A stretch of 64,000 nt of DNA from contig NC_079246.1 of the NCBI RefSeq assembly GCF_028009165.1, forward strand, positions 1,364,001 to 1,428,000, read 5' to 3'. Positions 13,076-25,700 of the stretch are shown here, piece after piece. The first letter of the stretch is position 1; the number at the start of each line of letters is the position of its first letter. The notes under the pieces were generated by a model. The model was not told where the DNA came from and ran no database searches. It was given only the letters and a program-made list of their open reading frames with translations. The stretch is from Akanthomyces muscarius. Its lineage: Eukaryota; Ascomycota; Sordariomycetes; Hypocreales; Cordycipitaceae. Made by a program: the position numbers and the translations under genes.

Positions 13076-16000
13076 CTAGTGAACCATTGGAGCGCTATTC
13101 CGGGAACCATTGTCATAGCTGGAGCCGCTATAGTGCGAAATGGAATCATAGCCCGACGTGACGGCAGACTCTGAGCGAAGATCGTAATGCAATGGGCGAC
13201 TGTAATTCATGGCCGAGTCATAATTCATCACTGGCTCAATGGCAGGCATCATGCCATTCGGGTTACCATAGCCCAGCAGCAAGTGATAATCTGGCACCTG
13301 TGTCGAGTCGAGCCCATCTATAGGATAAGTTGTTTGCATCTGGCCAGAGTGATTATTTGCTGCTTGTTGTTGATTCTGTGGCAGATAATTCGCCTCTGGA
13401 TCAAAAGTATGCGGTGGGGCAGAGTTGAGCGTCGCCATGTGGTCCAACACGGACACCTGATCGTACTGATCGTGCATTACCTGTTGTGAAGATTGCTGCA
13501 CTTGGAAGTAAGGCAAATTCATTTGATAGCCCGGCACATGGTCGAGGTTCGAGGCTAGATCAGGTTGTGGTAGCGGGTGATCGGATGATACCGTATTTCG
13601 ATGAAATGTGTTTTCCGTTGGTCCAGTATAACGCTCTCGGAAGCTCGCTTCGGAGTCATAATGTGATGCTGGGTCATACACCGAGTCACCATAGCCAGTC
13701 GATGCATCGCGATAATACGGCGATTTATCAATCGGCTCGCCATTACCAAAATGCGCATCGTCTGAAGATGACGTAGAACGGTACGTGGATGTCACCATGT
13801 GGCCGCCAGGGGGGATCATGTCGCCCTCTAGCGGCACCTCTCGTCTCGGTGATAGCATCCGATCGCGCAATGTAATCATATGATCATCTGGACAAAGAAT
13901 CTGACCAGATAGCGGCTCCATGGCTGGTATTTGAGATAAAGTGTGTCGATCCAGGAAGATAGAGTGATTCTGGGCCGGAATCGCTTGCTCCTCGGGCGAC
14001 GCGGCGCGACTAGAGCTTGCTCTTTCATCCCCGACCGACGATATCATACTTTCGGGAGAAAGCATCTCACGACTGCGAGACACAACACCAGGGAGCTGTT
14101 TCGGGCCTCGCTGTGTGTGAGCAATCCGCCCCTCAGCAATCTCCACGCTTAACTCCGAATCTTCAGTGCTCGCTTCAAGATGAGCAACTTGCAAGATAGT
14201 ACAACCCTCGAAAAACTCCCATATGGACCTCTGAACAGCCGTATCTTGTTCTACATTTAGGCCGTTCGTGGCTTCGTCCAGGAGAACAAGTTGTCCGTGT
14301 GAGCGATGGTAGCGCACGACCGCACGGGCGAAGCAGAGTATCCGCATTGCAGCTTTTGAAAGCTCCGCATCCTGCAGGTTTGCGTAAAGTCCCCCTTTAT
14401 CATTTATCTCTTGCCATATACCAATAGCTGTTAGCATTTCTTTAAGCTCGTCATCCAGATCAAGTGCTGCGGCTTGGATCTCCGCTTCTGTTTCGTGAAG
14501 ACCAGGAGCTGGCTCGTAAGGCAGTAGATTCGATCGAATGGTACCGTCGAGTTCAACCGGATCTTGGGAAATGGCCAGGACTCGAGAACGCAATAAGTCA
14601 CGGGGAACTGTAGCAACTTCAATATCATCGATTTTGATGCTTCCAGTATAGTCGAGAAATCCTAGAAGCGCAAGCAGAAGAGTTGTTTTCCCACTATATT
14701 CATTATCAATCAGTAACATTCAACGAAATGAAAAGCGAAGGGGGGGCAAAATATCAATTTGGGGGGGGGGGGGGGGGGGGGGCGGGGGGCCACTCACCTG
14801 CCAGTGCGCCCAAATACAGACGCTTTCTCGCCTGCCACAACTGAGAGAGAAACATCCCGGAGAATGTACGGCATGTCGGCACTATTGTAGATTGTTAGGA
14901 CCGCAAAAATCCCGCTCAGACTTGGCATGCTTACCCGTAACGGGCCGATACTCCCCTAAACTCAATTTTCCCGGAAGTAGGCCAGTTGTCGGGAAGCTCA
15001 CATTCAGCGGGCTCTGCCTCGCGGGGTGTATTGCGCATGAACAGGAGCAAATTGGATAGGATATTCCAGGACTTGTCCAGGGAAGCTGAAGATTTGACCA
15101 AATTAAAGATGATTTGGTGTAAAATGCCTATAAGGTATAAACGAAGGCCTATGACAGCCGGCGTGCTGTCATGGTTAGTGAGGAGGCTGGCTCCGGAAAA
15201 AAAAGCAGCCACTGAGCCTGATAGAAGCGCAATGACACATTCTAGCCATGCATCCTTATGTTTCTCGTAAAAGAAAACTTTTTGAGACATATCAATAAGA
15301 TGCAGGCCTTGCTCGAAGTGATATGATTGCCGACGGAGAGCCCGAAGGTGCGACATGCCTCCAGTGGTTTCTTGAAACAGCATCTGAAGTGGCAATGCGG
15401 AGGTTGCGTCGAGCTGGCATAGTTGGCGGCACGTCTGAATGTACGAGCGACGAATCAAAAAGACCGAGATGAGAAACGCTATCAGCGCATACTTCGAATC
15501 CTGAAAAATGATCCGGCATTGCATTGCGAGTGACAACCCGTCTTACACAGGCCAGTTAGCAGACTGTCCCCGAAGTGGAGCTTCATATTCCTCACAGTAT
15601 AAGATACCAAACAACGAAACAGCCAAGAGCCGATCAAGTTGTTGCAAAGACTTAAATCTGCCGCAAACGTTAGCAATAGTTCTTCAAGTCCGAGGGCGTC
15701 TTCTGACAGACTTTCTGAGGATGCAAGTCGAATTTGTAGCGCCAAGGAACCCGAGAGTTGAGCTACAAGATGTTCAGATGTTGTTAGGTATAAATAATTC
15801 AATTCTACTGACTGCATGAGCGTGTTTATGAGTTGCCCATGGAAATATTCAAGCACTCTTGGTGAAAGCCAAGCGTGAGTCGACCTAAGAAGCATTAAAC
15901 AGTAGACCATTAACCTTAGATGCAGGTCTTACCAGAATATAACGGGCGAAGTAAGGGATGCCAAGACAGCGGTAGCCACGTATGCCATATAACTGCTGTT

Positions 16001-18859
16001 GCTGCTGGTGGAGTCAATCCAGCTGCACAGTAGGAAATCTGTGAACTTTTCATCAGCTACTTGTCCTTAGTTGCCGAAGTGATGCTTACTTGGCAGTACT
16101 TCTCCGACAGAGCTCAGAGAAACGACCGTGCACCAAACGACAACGTTGATGATTCCCAGAGGCTTGAGAATAAAAGAGAGTATGCTCCACTTCCCAGGCC
16201 GAGAAAGTTGTTTCCTTCTCTTAGCATCCGACTTGGAAAATCTCTGTTCAAAAATTGTTCTTTGGATAAGTTCTTGCTGTCTTTGCTCCAATGATTCGCA
16301 TCCGCTGACGTAGTTTGATTGTAAGAGATTGATAATACTTCTTTGTTGAGTATTCCGCTCGAGCTTGACATCCTTCTGGGTTACGTCGAGCGTAAGAAAG
16401 CGATCGGCAACATCTGCAGCTTCAGGCAAATATGTCGTGAATATGACTGTACAGTGATTTCTTCGTAGGAGTCCGTCACTTCCACACAGTCTAAACAAGA
16501 TTGACACGGCCGTTTTGCGGTCTAACGAAGCAAAGAGATCGTCTAGAAGTACAACAGATGGGTCGGCGTATAGAGCACGGGCCAGCGCCACCTTTTGACG
16601 CTGGCACCCACTGAGATTGTCACCGCCAACACCTACAACGTATCCATCCCCGCCAGGTAGTCGCTTCAAATCTTCTTGCAGGAGGCAGCAATGTGTAACT
16701 GTTTTAAAGCGTGCAGGGTCAAACGGTAGAGGGCCAGTGACGTTGGCTCGGATGGACACATTTTGCAGGTATGTGGTCTGGCCACAGAAACCCACCAAGT
16801 CATCATCAATATAGATAACGCCGTCGGTGACTTCGGTCTCACCCAAGATCGCCTCCAGCAAGGTTGTCTTACCAGAGCCCCTCTGGCCAATCAAGGCAGT
16901 AATAGTGCCAGGGTACAAAGATATATTGATATCGTTGTAAACGGCATTCTGGGAACCGTGTGGACGGACTGTAACGCCTTGAAATTGAATGGATGGGAAA
17001 CGATTTTCCGAAGAGACTTCCTCCTCGTCATCGAAAAGAGACGGGCGAGGTTGCAGTGGAGTCGACACCAGCTCATATGGCAGCATTCGCGGTTCGATTC
17101 TCTCCTGAAGACTCAAAAATCTTTGTAACTGGCCGAAAGAGTTCAGTAATGCCAGAATATCGGGATATTCTTGCATGAGGTCTGCAAATGGACTTGAATT
17201 CAGGGCAATCAGACTCAGTGCAGGAAAAATGCCTGCCGCAGATAGCTCGTCATTCAGAATCTTCCGGAACAAAGCCACAGAAATGATGACGACTGGAGTT
17301 ATAAAGCTAGATAATGACTTTGCAAGAATTGAAAGAGATTGAATAAGACGCAAGTGCCTGAGGTCGTCTAGCTCAATGCTTCGTAATGCAGTGACAGAAT
17401 CCGTGAGCGAGGGGCTCATGCCGATCATTTTCATAGAAATTATTTGAGGGAGTATCCTTGAAATTTTATCCACTCGTCTTGTGAGACTGCTGTTCCAGGT
17501 GGCGAGAGCGCGTGACATGCGTGAACCGAATAAGGCAGTAAAACCACCAAAGGAGAACAGAGGCAACAGCATAGCCAGAGACGCAGAGCCAACAAAGAAT
17601 GATAGGAAATAAATGCCAAGCAAAGTTTCCAGAGACGTGAAGAGTGCCTTTAGCAACTCAGGTATTCCAGAGGAAACATTGTCAACATCATTCTGCAGAG
17701 TTGACAAACCAGCTGACACTGTGGCTCCTTGTGGACGAAGATTTTGGTATTTGGCAAAAACCACAGTAGTCAATCCACCCCGAACTGCAACTGACAGACG
17801 GTTCGTGGTATAGCTAGAAACAGCTTGCAATGCAATTTTTGCGCAGAAAACAAGCACATTCATGAGTAAAAGTATAGTGCTGCGACGTGAAGACAGTGTT
17901 TCTAGCCCCGCTGCTACGATCAAATCGCGTAACAAGAACGACTGAGCCAGAGACAAGACAGCAACGACTGCGCGTGAGAGGATGGCTGCGGTGAAGTAGC
18001 CATCCCATACACTCATGCAGCATCTGGCCAGACTGTGGCGCTCAGACGAATCGGCAGTCTCCCACGCACGCGTCAGCTTCATGTATAAAACCTTTGACGA
18101 CATTTCAGGTCCAAGACTGAAGAGGTCATTTAGAGAGAATCTAGAGCGGGTGGCGACGAAAAACAAGGGACTCAAGAATGCGAAAGCCGATTGCCGTATG
18201 TGCCCCTTGGCGAGCTCCTCTTCAATGACCCGACAAATATCATCGTCGTCCTCATCAAATAACTTTCGCTTACACAGTTCCTCAATGACAAGCAAGATAG
18301 ACCGGACGGCACCTGCGGCGGCAGCAAGTTGGCCTAGCGAAAGTCGTCCTCGATGGAAGAAGCAGATGCTGTTTGTTGTATTGAGAACAATTCCGAGAAC
18401 AAAGTAGAGGTTCAAGAAGCCAGGGGCACGTATAGCGTGGTGGCTCTCGGCGCGAGCCATTGCCAGTATCATAACAGCCACGAACACATCTGGCGACGCG
18501 GCAGAGATCGCCTCTTCCGCCCTCGGTGCGGAAATGAACGCTCGAAGCACGAGACTTGTAAGCTCGATTCCGACAAGAATACAGGAAATAAACTATGATG
18601 AGGATTAATTTGGATCCCGGAAGTCTGGCGAGAACATGCGCACACTTACAAGCTTGACATCAGTTCTGGGAATGGTTCCAGATGTGATCGGCCGTTGTGC
18701 CATCGGCCGTTGTGCGTAGTGATACAAAGTGGGGGGGAAGAGCCCTAGAATAAGGAGAAAAGGCACATAATTGATGATTACAGCCTCGTGTGCCACAAAG
18801 AAACGGGCGATTAAAGATGTTGCCAACCAGGATGTCGGATCCGGAATCTTCGGCGCCAT
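13076..18859 (-). CDS. ABCC-type ABC transporter, paralog B, with long C-terminal tail and an apparent frameshift
   Basis: Exons supported by paralog alignment: 18859-18650, 18592-16090, 16038-15933, 15884-15813, 15762-about 15660, about 15545-14935, 14881-14798, 14693-13076. One intron boundary near 15.55-15.66 kb is unresolved. NBD1: Walker A GQRGSGKTT near residue 638, signature LSGCQRQK (Gly to Cys), Walker B VVLLDDLFASLD, no H-loop His (FTTYL). NBD2: Walker A GRTGSGKTT split by an intron, signature degenerate (LSKAAMR), Walker B LVLLDEATNGLN, H-loop His kept (VAHLE). In TMD2 the frame matching GFLGATNSTCIL breaks and resumes 1 nt later as SLSEDALGLEELLL (about 15717), so the gene is either a recent pseudogene or holds a sequence error. 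About 340 extra residues follow NBD2. Exon 1 carries a small repeat, AQRPMAQRP. Intended length is about 1760 residues. Confidence 0.8.
13079..14104 (-). other. Low-complexity C-terminal extension of transporter B
   Basis: After NBD2 (ending near IAHTQRGPK) the reading frame stays open for about 340 codons with no recognisable domain. The composition is rich in Ser, Asp, His, Tyr, Pro, Met, Asn and Gln, and poor in hydrophobic runs. Short motifs recur loosely: DDHMITL, GGHMVTS and LDHMATL; MNYDSAMNYS; YDSISHYSGSSYDNG; and a NQQQAANN patch. This looks intrinsically disordered. Paralogs A, C and D stop within about 15-25 residues after the same NBD2 strand, so the extension is specific to B. 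No function is inferred from sequence alone. Confidence 0.8.
14694..14797 (-). other. 104 bp intron splitting the NBD2 Walker A codon, with G22 tract
   Basis: Donor GTGAGT lies directly after GGC-AG of GRTG(S) and the acceptor is ATAG before TGGGAAA, so the Ser codon of Walker A is split in phase 2. Transporter D has an intron at the identical codon and phase (46052-46121). Within this copy the plus strand reads 22 consecutive G (14761-14782), C, then six more G; on the transcript this is a C tract just downstream of the donor. Confidence 0.8.
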
Positions 18860-19314
18860 TTTATTCAGATGGAGACAATCGGCCAGGAATCAGCTCTCAG
18901 TTGGCGATAGAGTAGTAATGAAAAGCAAGAATGAAGTAAGCAAATCTTCGCCTTGATGGTTGTTTATGTATTTGGCGAGGTTACTAGCGAAGACAGCAAA
19001 CTGAGTGAAGACAAATGTTGGGTCGTTGCTTGCGAATAAGAGCCTTGCTGGAGTCAAGTAGTAAGGCTCCGTCGAAGGCGGGGTGTAAGGTGTTTTCCGA
19101 GCATTGCTAGGTGGCGTACGATACCCGAATGGGCGTGAATCGGTTGGCAGAGGGCCTGCCACTGTGCCATATTACGGGTGTACAAAAGTGCCTAGGACTA
19201 TGGACCATGAGCGGCATGCGCAAAAGGTCGTTGGTAGCCAGTAAATAGATGAGGGTCACCTGCCTTGCAAGGATGGGTGGCCGGGGTTGCAGGTCTATGG
19301 CATTTCGGCAAGTA
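18860..19314. other. Upstream region of transporter B
   Basis: Contains the presumed promoter of B and ends at the TA target site of the mariner element. A 90-codon minus-strand frame (18890-19162) has only a GTG start and no domain, so it is not called. Confidence 0.4.
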
Positions 19315-20688
19315 CAGTCGGTCGACAAAAGTTCCGCTCGGTCCGCTTTTTTGAGAGGTCACGCCAGACAGCACACAATTTACACCACATCACAACTTGG
19401 TTAATATAGGTCTAAATTAATTAAAAAATTAGTTATAGGTTCTTATTTACATAAATTATGTGCTGTTAAAATCAATACTTTGTATACTAACCCTTAGCGT
19501 CGATAACAGCTTGAAGGCGCCGGACTATAGACGTAGCGAGCTTTTCTAATAGCTCGTCTTTAAACTCCTCCCACGCCTCCTCTGATGCTCTAATTAATCT
19601 TTCTATAGTATAAGCGTTTAAAGGCATCTCTGCTAATGCTGGATCTTTTTTTAAAATCTGTTCTTTGAGTAGTTTCTATAGATTTTCGATCGGGTTAAGA
19701 TTAGGCGAGTACGGCGGCTAATCCACTAAGTTGATCCTATGTACTCCTGCCTACTCACGCAGCTAATTTTTGACTATTCGAGCTGTGTGAGTTGGAGCAT
19801 TATCTTAAATGAAGAAATAACTAGGTTCTGTAATTGTAGGCAAATTTTCTTATAGATAGGCGAGTATTTAGCGGCTAGTAACGCCGCCTCGCTTTGAGTT
19901 AGGGTCGCCGGGAAGGGCCACTAAGTTTGTCCGCCTTCCGCAGACAAATCCGGCCTAAAACATTTGAGAATGACGAGTTGGCTTATTTCGAGGCTGGACA
20001 TTCTTTTTGTCTTTTTTATTTGTCTATACGACGTTAGGTTGTGGAGTTATCGCGTGTTGAAGTTCGTACTATTTTACAGAACACCCACTCTCTCCGAGCC
20101 CCGTCACCGCGCGTGATTGTGGTCTTGTCTGAGAAGATCCAGCGATCCCAAACTCTAGGTTCTTGATTAATGTATCTTAGAGTAAATCTTAGTCGTTTTG
20201 ACGTAATTAATTCGCTTATTTTAGGGCGTGTAATGGCGAGTGTGTGCATAATACCCTGCTTTTTAAGCCACCTCGTAAGAGTGGCCGTATAACACTGAAG
20301 ACCAGCCTCCTGGAGTAAATCAGTATTCTTGATGAATGGATTATTGGCCACTATATGTAGTATAAGCCTTTTATTGTGCTCTGTAAATGTGGTTGGGCGC
20401 CTAGAGCGCTTTATTGATGTTGCACTCTTTTGGACCCGATAGCGCTTTGCGATGCCTTGGATGCTGTTGACTGGAACTCCCTCCTTAGCCGTGATGATTG
20501 AAGGTTTAATACCCGCATTATACTTTATAACAATCCTCGTCCGTTTATGAGGCGAATGGTGTTTTTTAATCTCGTTTTCCTCTATTGTGGAATAAGTTAT
20601 CGCGGCTATAAAAAGGTGTGTTGATTGTGGTATGACGCGTGGTACGGGGTCGCGTTAGGAATCGAGCGGAACTTTTGTAGCCCCACTG
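19315..20688 (-). mobile_element. Tc1/mariner-family DNA transposon, inactivated
   Basis: A 1374 bp element with recognisable terminal inverted repeats: the left end begins CAGTCGGTCGACAAAAG and the right end, read inward, begins CAGTGGGGCTACAAAAG; both continue TTCCGCTCG. TA dinucleotides flank both ends (19313-19314 and 20689-20690), the standard Tc1/mariner target duplication. The transposase lies on the minus strand. Base composition is moderate, clearly less eroded than the neighbouring AT block, so this copy has suffered fewer C-to-T changes. Confidence 0.92.
19487..20585 (-). pseudogene. Tc1/mariner transposase remnant
   Basis: The minus-strand frame reads from an ATA codon at 20585 (a likely ATG mutated by G-to-A) through an HTH region (GVPVNSIQGIAKRYRVQKSA) to the catalytic core WIFSDKTTITRGDGARREW, where the first Asp of the DDE triad sits. 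A stop follows at 20034. Downstream fragments in the same strand recover APTHTA and PPYSPNLNPIENL with a tryptophan codon turned to TAG, then the family C terminus. Multiple stops and a net length that is not a multiple of three show it is dead. Confidence 0.88.
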
Positions 20689-20988
20689 TACCTGTACCTA
20701 CCTACCAACAGCACCCTAAGCAGGGTCGTATTTTTTAGCGGCGTGCCAAAACAGTGTTGTGGCTTGCAGCGTCAGAGCATTGGGAGGGTCGGCATTCCCA
20801 CCTGTTACCGTCGGCCACCCACTCGGGAACACCCCCACTTGGGAACACCCCTTTTACACTAAAACACTACCTTTTCAACTAGAGATAAGACAGTACTACT
20901 AGACGTTAAAAAGTTAAAAAAATTATTAATAGATAGATAATTAGCAAACTAAGCTATATATCCTTAGTTTTTATTAATAGTAAGTTTA

Positions 20989-22327
20989 ACGTAGTTTATA
21001 AGTAAGTAGGCCACCTAAGCGAGTAGGCCACCTTCTAGGACCTTATAATAAAAAATATACTTTAATAAACCGAAATAAAATCTAGTTAATAAAAATTAAT
21101 TATAATTATCTAAAAAAGTGATTTCTATCACCTTTTTATATATCCTAGAATTATAGCTAATTTTACTATAATTATTATAGCGCTAATAGTATAGTTTAGG
21201 CTATATTAATAGACCTAGACTTTTAGACTTATTATATCTTTTTTTACCTTTCCCTTATAACTAAGTAGCTAAATTTTTACTAGCCTTTAGAGTAAGAGAT
21301 CCTTTAGTCTATAAGCGTTTTTATATATATATTAGTATTAAGAAAGTTATATATTTATTACCTTTAACTTATTAATTTATTCTTATATTAGTACTAATAT
21401 AGTTTATAAGTAAGTAAGCTACCTAAATAAGTAGGCTACCTTTTAGGACCTTATAATAAAAAATATACTTTAATAAACTAAAATAAAATCTAGTTAATAA
21501 AAATTAATTATAATTATCTAAAAAAGTGATTTCTATTACCTTTTTATATATCTTAAAATTATAGCTAATTTTACTATAATTATTATAGTACTAATAGTAT
21601 AGTTTAAGTTATATTAATAGACCTAGACTTTTAGACTTATTATATCTTCTTTTACCCTTTCTTTATAACTAAGTAGTTAAATTTTTACTAGCTTTTAGAG
21701 TAAGAGATCTTCTAGTCTATAAGTGTTTTTTTTATATATATTAGTATTAGGAAAGTTATATATTTACTACCTTTAGCTTATTAATTTATTCTTATATTAG
21801 TACTATTTATTATATTACTTTTATTATATACTTTAATAACTAAAAGATATTTATAATTATTTTACTTAAAGAGTTACTTTAATAGATTCTTATCCTTTTT
21901 TTAATATATTCTATTTAAGATAGAGCCTCTATTAGGTTATTAGGGGTTTTTAGAAGTTAGGGAAGTTCTTAACTATTAGTAGTACTAAGAGGTAATAAAG
22001 TCTATAACTTTATATTAAGCTATAAAATAATATATTCTAGATTAAAAAGATAAATCTTAATATCTTAAAAACTATTAAGAATATTTAATTTAGTTATAAA
22101 AGCTTTATATATTAAATAAACTATAAGAAAAAATTTATCTTTAATAATATAGGTAATCTTAGTATATATTAGATTATTAATTAGATTATTATATATATAT
22201 TTAAATAGCTAAAAATAGATAATATCTAATAGTTAAAGTATATATAATAAATAAATAGGTATATATAATATAATTATATTATTTATCTTATAATATAGCT
22301 TAAAATCTATAAAGTAATAGCTTTTAT
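20989..22327. mobile_element. Two nested partial copies of pogo/Fot1 element family 1
   Basis: The first copy starts after a TA at 20987-20988 with ACGTAGTTTATAAG and is interrupted after about 406 bp, at TA 21395-21396, where a second copy starts (ATATAGTTTATAAG, 21397). The second continues to about 22327, where another terminal repeat begins. Both show the doubled subterminal motif AAGTAGGCCACCT / AAGTAGGCTACCT seen in the complete copies. No right terminus is seen for either, so both are truncated. Confidence 0.65.
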
Positions 22328-22514
22328 AATATAGTTAATAAGTAAGTAGGCTAGATAAGTAAGTAAGCTACTTTACTTAACCTTTTACCCTTTAACTTTT
22401 AATAATTTAATTATAATATAAAAAAACACTTAAAACTAATTAAAATCCTCTTCCTTACTAGTTTTTATATCTATAATATAAGTATATATATTATATCCTA
22501 TCTAGCTATATATA

Positions 22515-22707
22515 TATAAGGTACTATTAGTAAAGAGTTTTAGTTACTAGATAATCCTTAGGTTTTTAGAATAATAGTAGAATTATTACTACCTCCTCGC
22601 TACTCCCTTATTAGCAGCCTATAGCTATATAGTAGCTTCTCTATATATAATACCTCTAGTTACCTATAACCTCCTACTAACTAATATACCCTATAAGTAC
22701 CCTAATA
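22515..22707 (-). repeat. LTR, plus-strand left copy (gypsy element)
   Basis: 193 bp direct repeat. It differs from the copy at 29196-29388 almost only by C/T and G/A exchanges, with this copy the more AT-rich. Confidence 0.85.
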
Positions 22708-25700
22708 GGCTGCCCTTCCTTCTTATATACCGTCCTAATATAAAGCCTTCTCTCCTTCTACTTCCTTATATATATATAGCTAGTATATTATTACTCTATA
22801 TTACTTCTATCTTAAAGGTTCGCCTTTTATATAGTTATAAAGCTAGGGTTTACTTTATAATTCACTTTTCTCTTAATAATATTATTATTACCTATATATT
22901 ACTACTTATATATTATAAAGTTAAAGCTTCTTTATAATAAGCTTATTATTTATTTAACTTAATTTTAATACCTTTTAGCTTCCTTTATAATAAGCTTTAT
23001 TTTATTCTTATATTATATACTATTTATCTTATATTATAGTGTTAGCTTATACCTCTATTATATACTTTATATATATATATAATAACTTATCTTTTTATTA
23101 TTACTTCCTTTTTATTCTTAAGTTTAGCTACTTTTTACCTTTATTCTTATCTTTTTAACTACCTTACTAACCCTAATAAGCTCTTATAATAATAAATAAC
23201 TACTAAAAACTTAATTTCTTACTTTTTCTTTCTTTTTTCCTTTAATAACCTTAAATTATATATTTTAGTATTATCTTTATATTTACTTTATATATTATTA
23301 TCTTATTTACTACTAACTTAATTTCTAAATTACTAAGTTTAGCTACCTTATTACTACTATTTTTTTTTATATATTTACTTATTATTTAGTTTAGTAAAAT
23401 TATAGCTAATTTATATATAAAATTAAATAACTTTTTTTTTTAAAAGAAATTATTATATAGGTTTACTACTTTCTTACTAAGTCCTTACTAACTTTTTATA
23501 AGTCTACTATTCTTATTATAACCCCCTTCTTACTTATATAAGTCTATATAAGTTTAAAGTAGGTTTATAACTAACTTACTACTTAGTACTATATAGCTTT
23601 ATATAAGTAAGAATAAGAAAGGTCTATATATTATTAGCTTATAAGTACTTCCTTATTATATTATTTTTACTACTAACTTATATTAAAGTTAGGATATTAA
23701 GTACTACTATTATTTTAGGTAGCTTATTAATAAAGGTGCCCTTTATTAATATCTATAAACTAATAGTAAGTACCCTTTTCCCTACTAGTTCCTTATAACC
23801 TAACTATAAGTTAGATAAGTTATAAAAGTATTTTTACTATTAAGATAATAATAAACCTTATATTATACTTACTATAAGTAAATAGTAAGTTTTTAACTTA
23901 CTCTAAGCTACCTATTATTATAATAATTTAGTAAGTAGTTCCTTTTCTCTTTTTACCTTTACTATTAACTTACTACTAAGGCCCTATTCTTAAAGGTCTT
24001 TTAACCTAAACTTAAAAGGTATTAAGTTATACTAATAAGGTTATTATAACCTTATAGGGTCTAAAACGCTATACTAACACTACTATAAACTAGGGCGTTT
24101 ATACTAATACTACTATATATATATAAATTTTCTATATAAAAATAGCTTACTATTAGGGTATTATTATTACTATTATAACTATAAGTTTACTACTTTCTTA
24201 TAGTGTTTTTAAAGCTAATTTATATATAAATAGATCTTAATATTAAGGTCCTACTAATACTAGCCTTACTAAATTTTAGTTAAGATAATAAAGAGAAAGA
24301 GGAAGAGTAAGTATTATACCTTTATTATATTATTATTAGCTTTTAGGTAAAAATGTTTTTAAGAAAAGTAGAGTTTTAGTACTATAAGTTTAATTTAAGC
24401 TTAAACTATCTTTATAGTATATTTATAGTAATAAATATATTAATAAAAGTTACTATTTTTTTTATTTTTTTTATACTTCTCTTTTATATCTTCTACTTTA
24501 TAAACTTAATTTATAGTTAAGGTTATAGTTTTAGCTTATACTTTTTAGGTAGTATTAGATCTATAAAGTTACTATATTTAACCTAAGAGTTTTCTATATT
24601 ACTATAACCCTTCTATTTTACTTTAAAGAGCCTTTATTTACTATTATATTTATACCTTATAATTTCTTTAACTATATACTTATTATTATTCTTAAATAAG
24701 GCTTATATATCTAATACTATACTCTTATAGTAATTATATAGTTTAAAGCTAGACATATTAAATATATTATAAATTCTTAAGCCTTAAGGTAAGTCTAGTT
24801 TATATACTTATTTAGCTATCTTAATTACTAAGATAATCTAAAAAGGCCTTATATACTTCTTTATAAGTTTATAAGTAGGTTATATTAGTTTTAGATTTTT
24901 TATTAATAGTAATACCTAGTCTCTTACCTTATATTCTTTAAACTAGTTTTTATTATTATAGTATCTTATATACTACTTATTAACTTTTTATATATATTTT
25001 ATAGCGTTTTTATATATAATAAGTATTTCTTTTATATATTCCTAAGTTTATATATTACCTATATCTAAAATAGGTACTAAAAGGTAAGTAGGCGTATAGC
25101 CTAATAGTAACTTTATAGGTATATTATAGATTACTACTTATTAACTTATATTATAAGTAAATTATATTATAAATAGTTTTTTAACCTAATTAGTCTATTT
25201 AGTATTATAAAATATATATAGGTAATATTTTAGTACCTAATTTATATATTCTATTAAGCTATCTATTTATAGGTAGAATATAATACTAAGTTATTACTTA
25301 TATACTATAAGGTAATAAAAGCTTCTCTAAAAGCTAGATATTAAGATACTATTTTAGTTTAAAATAATACCTTTAAGTACTCTATATACTATAATAATTT
25401 TCTTATAAAAGATTTCTATAAGTTTATTACTAGATAGGTATATATTTATAATAATATAAATATTATATTATATTACCCTATCTACTATTACTAGTATTAT
25501 ATTATATTTACTATATTACCCCTATTATTCTAATAATCTAGTAATAAGGTCTATTAATATTTCTTTAAATAAGTAAGATAATAATAATAATAATATAAAG
25601 AGACTATAAAGTTAATATATTTTAGGTTTTATTATTTAATATATATAATAGTATTTTATATATATATTAATATTATATTTTATTCCCTATTAGAAAAAAG

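Noticed and set aside
18890..19162. 90-codon minus-strand frame upstream of transporter B
   Set aside because: GTG start only, no in-frame ATG nearby, no similarity recognised.
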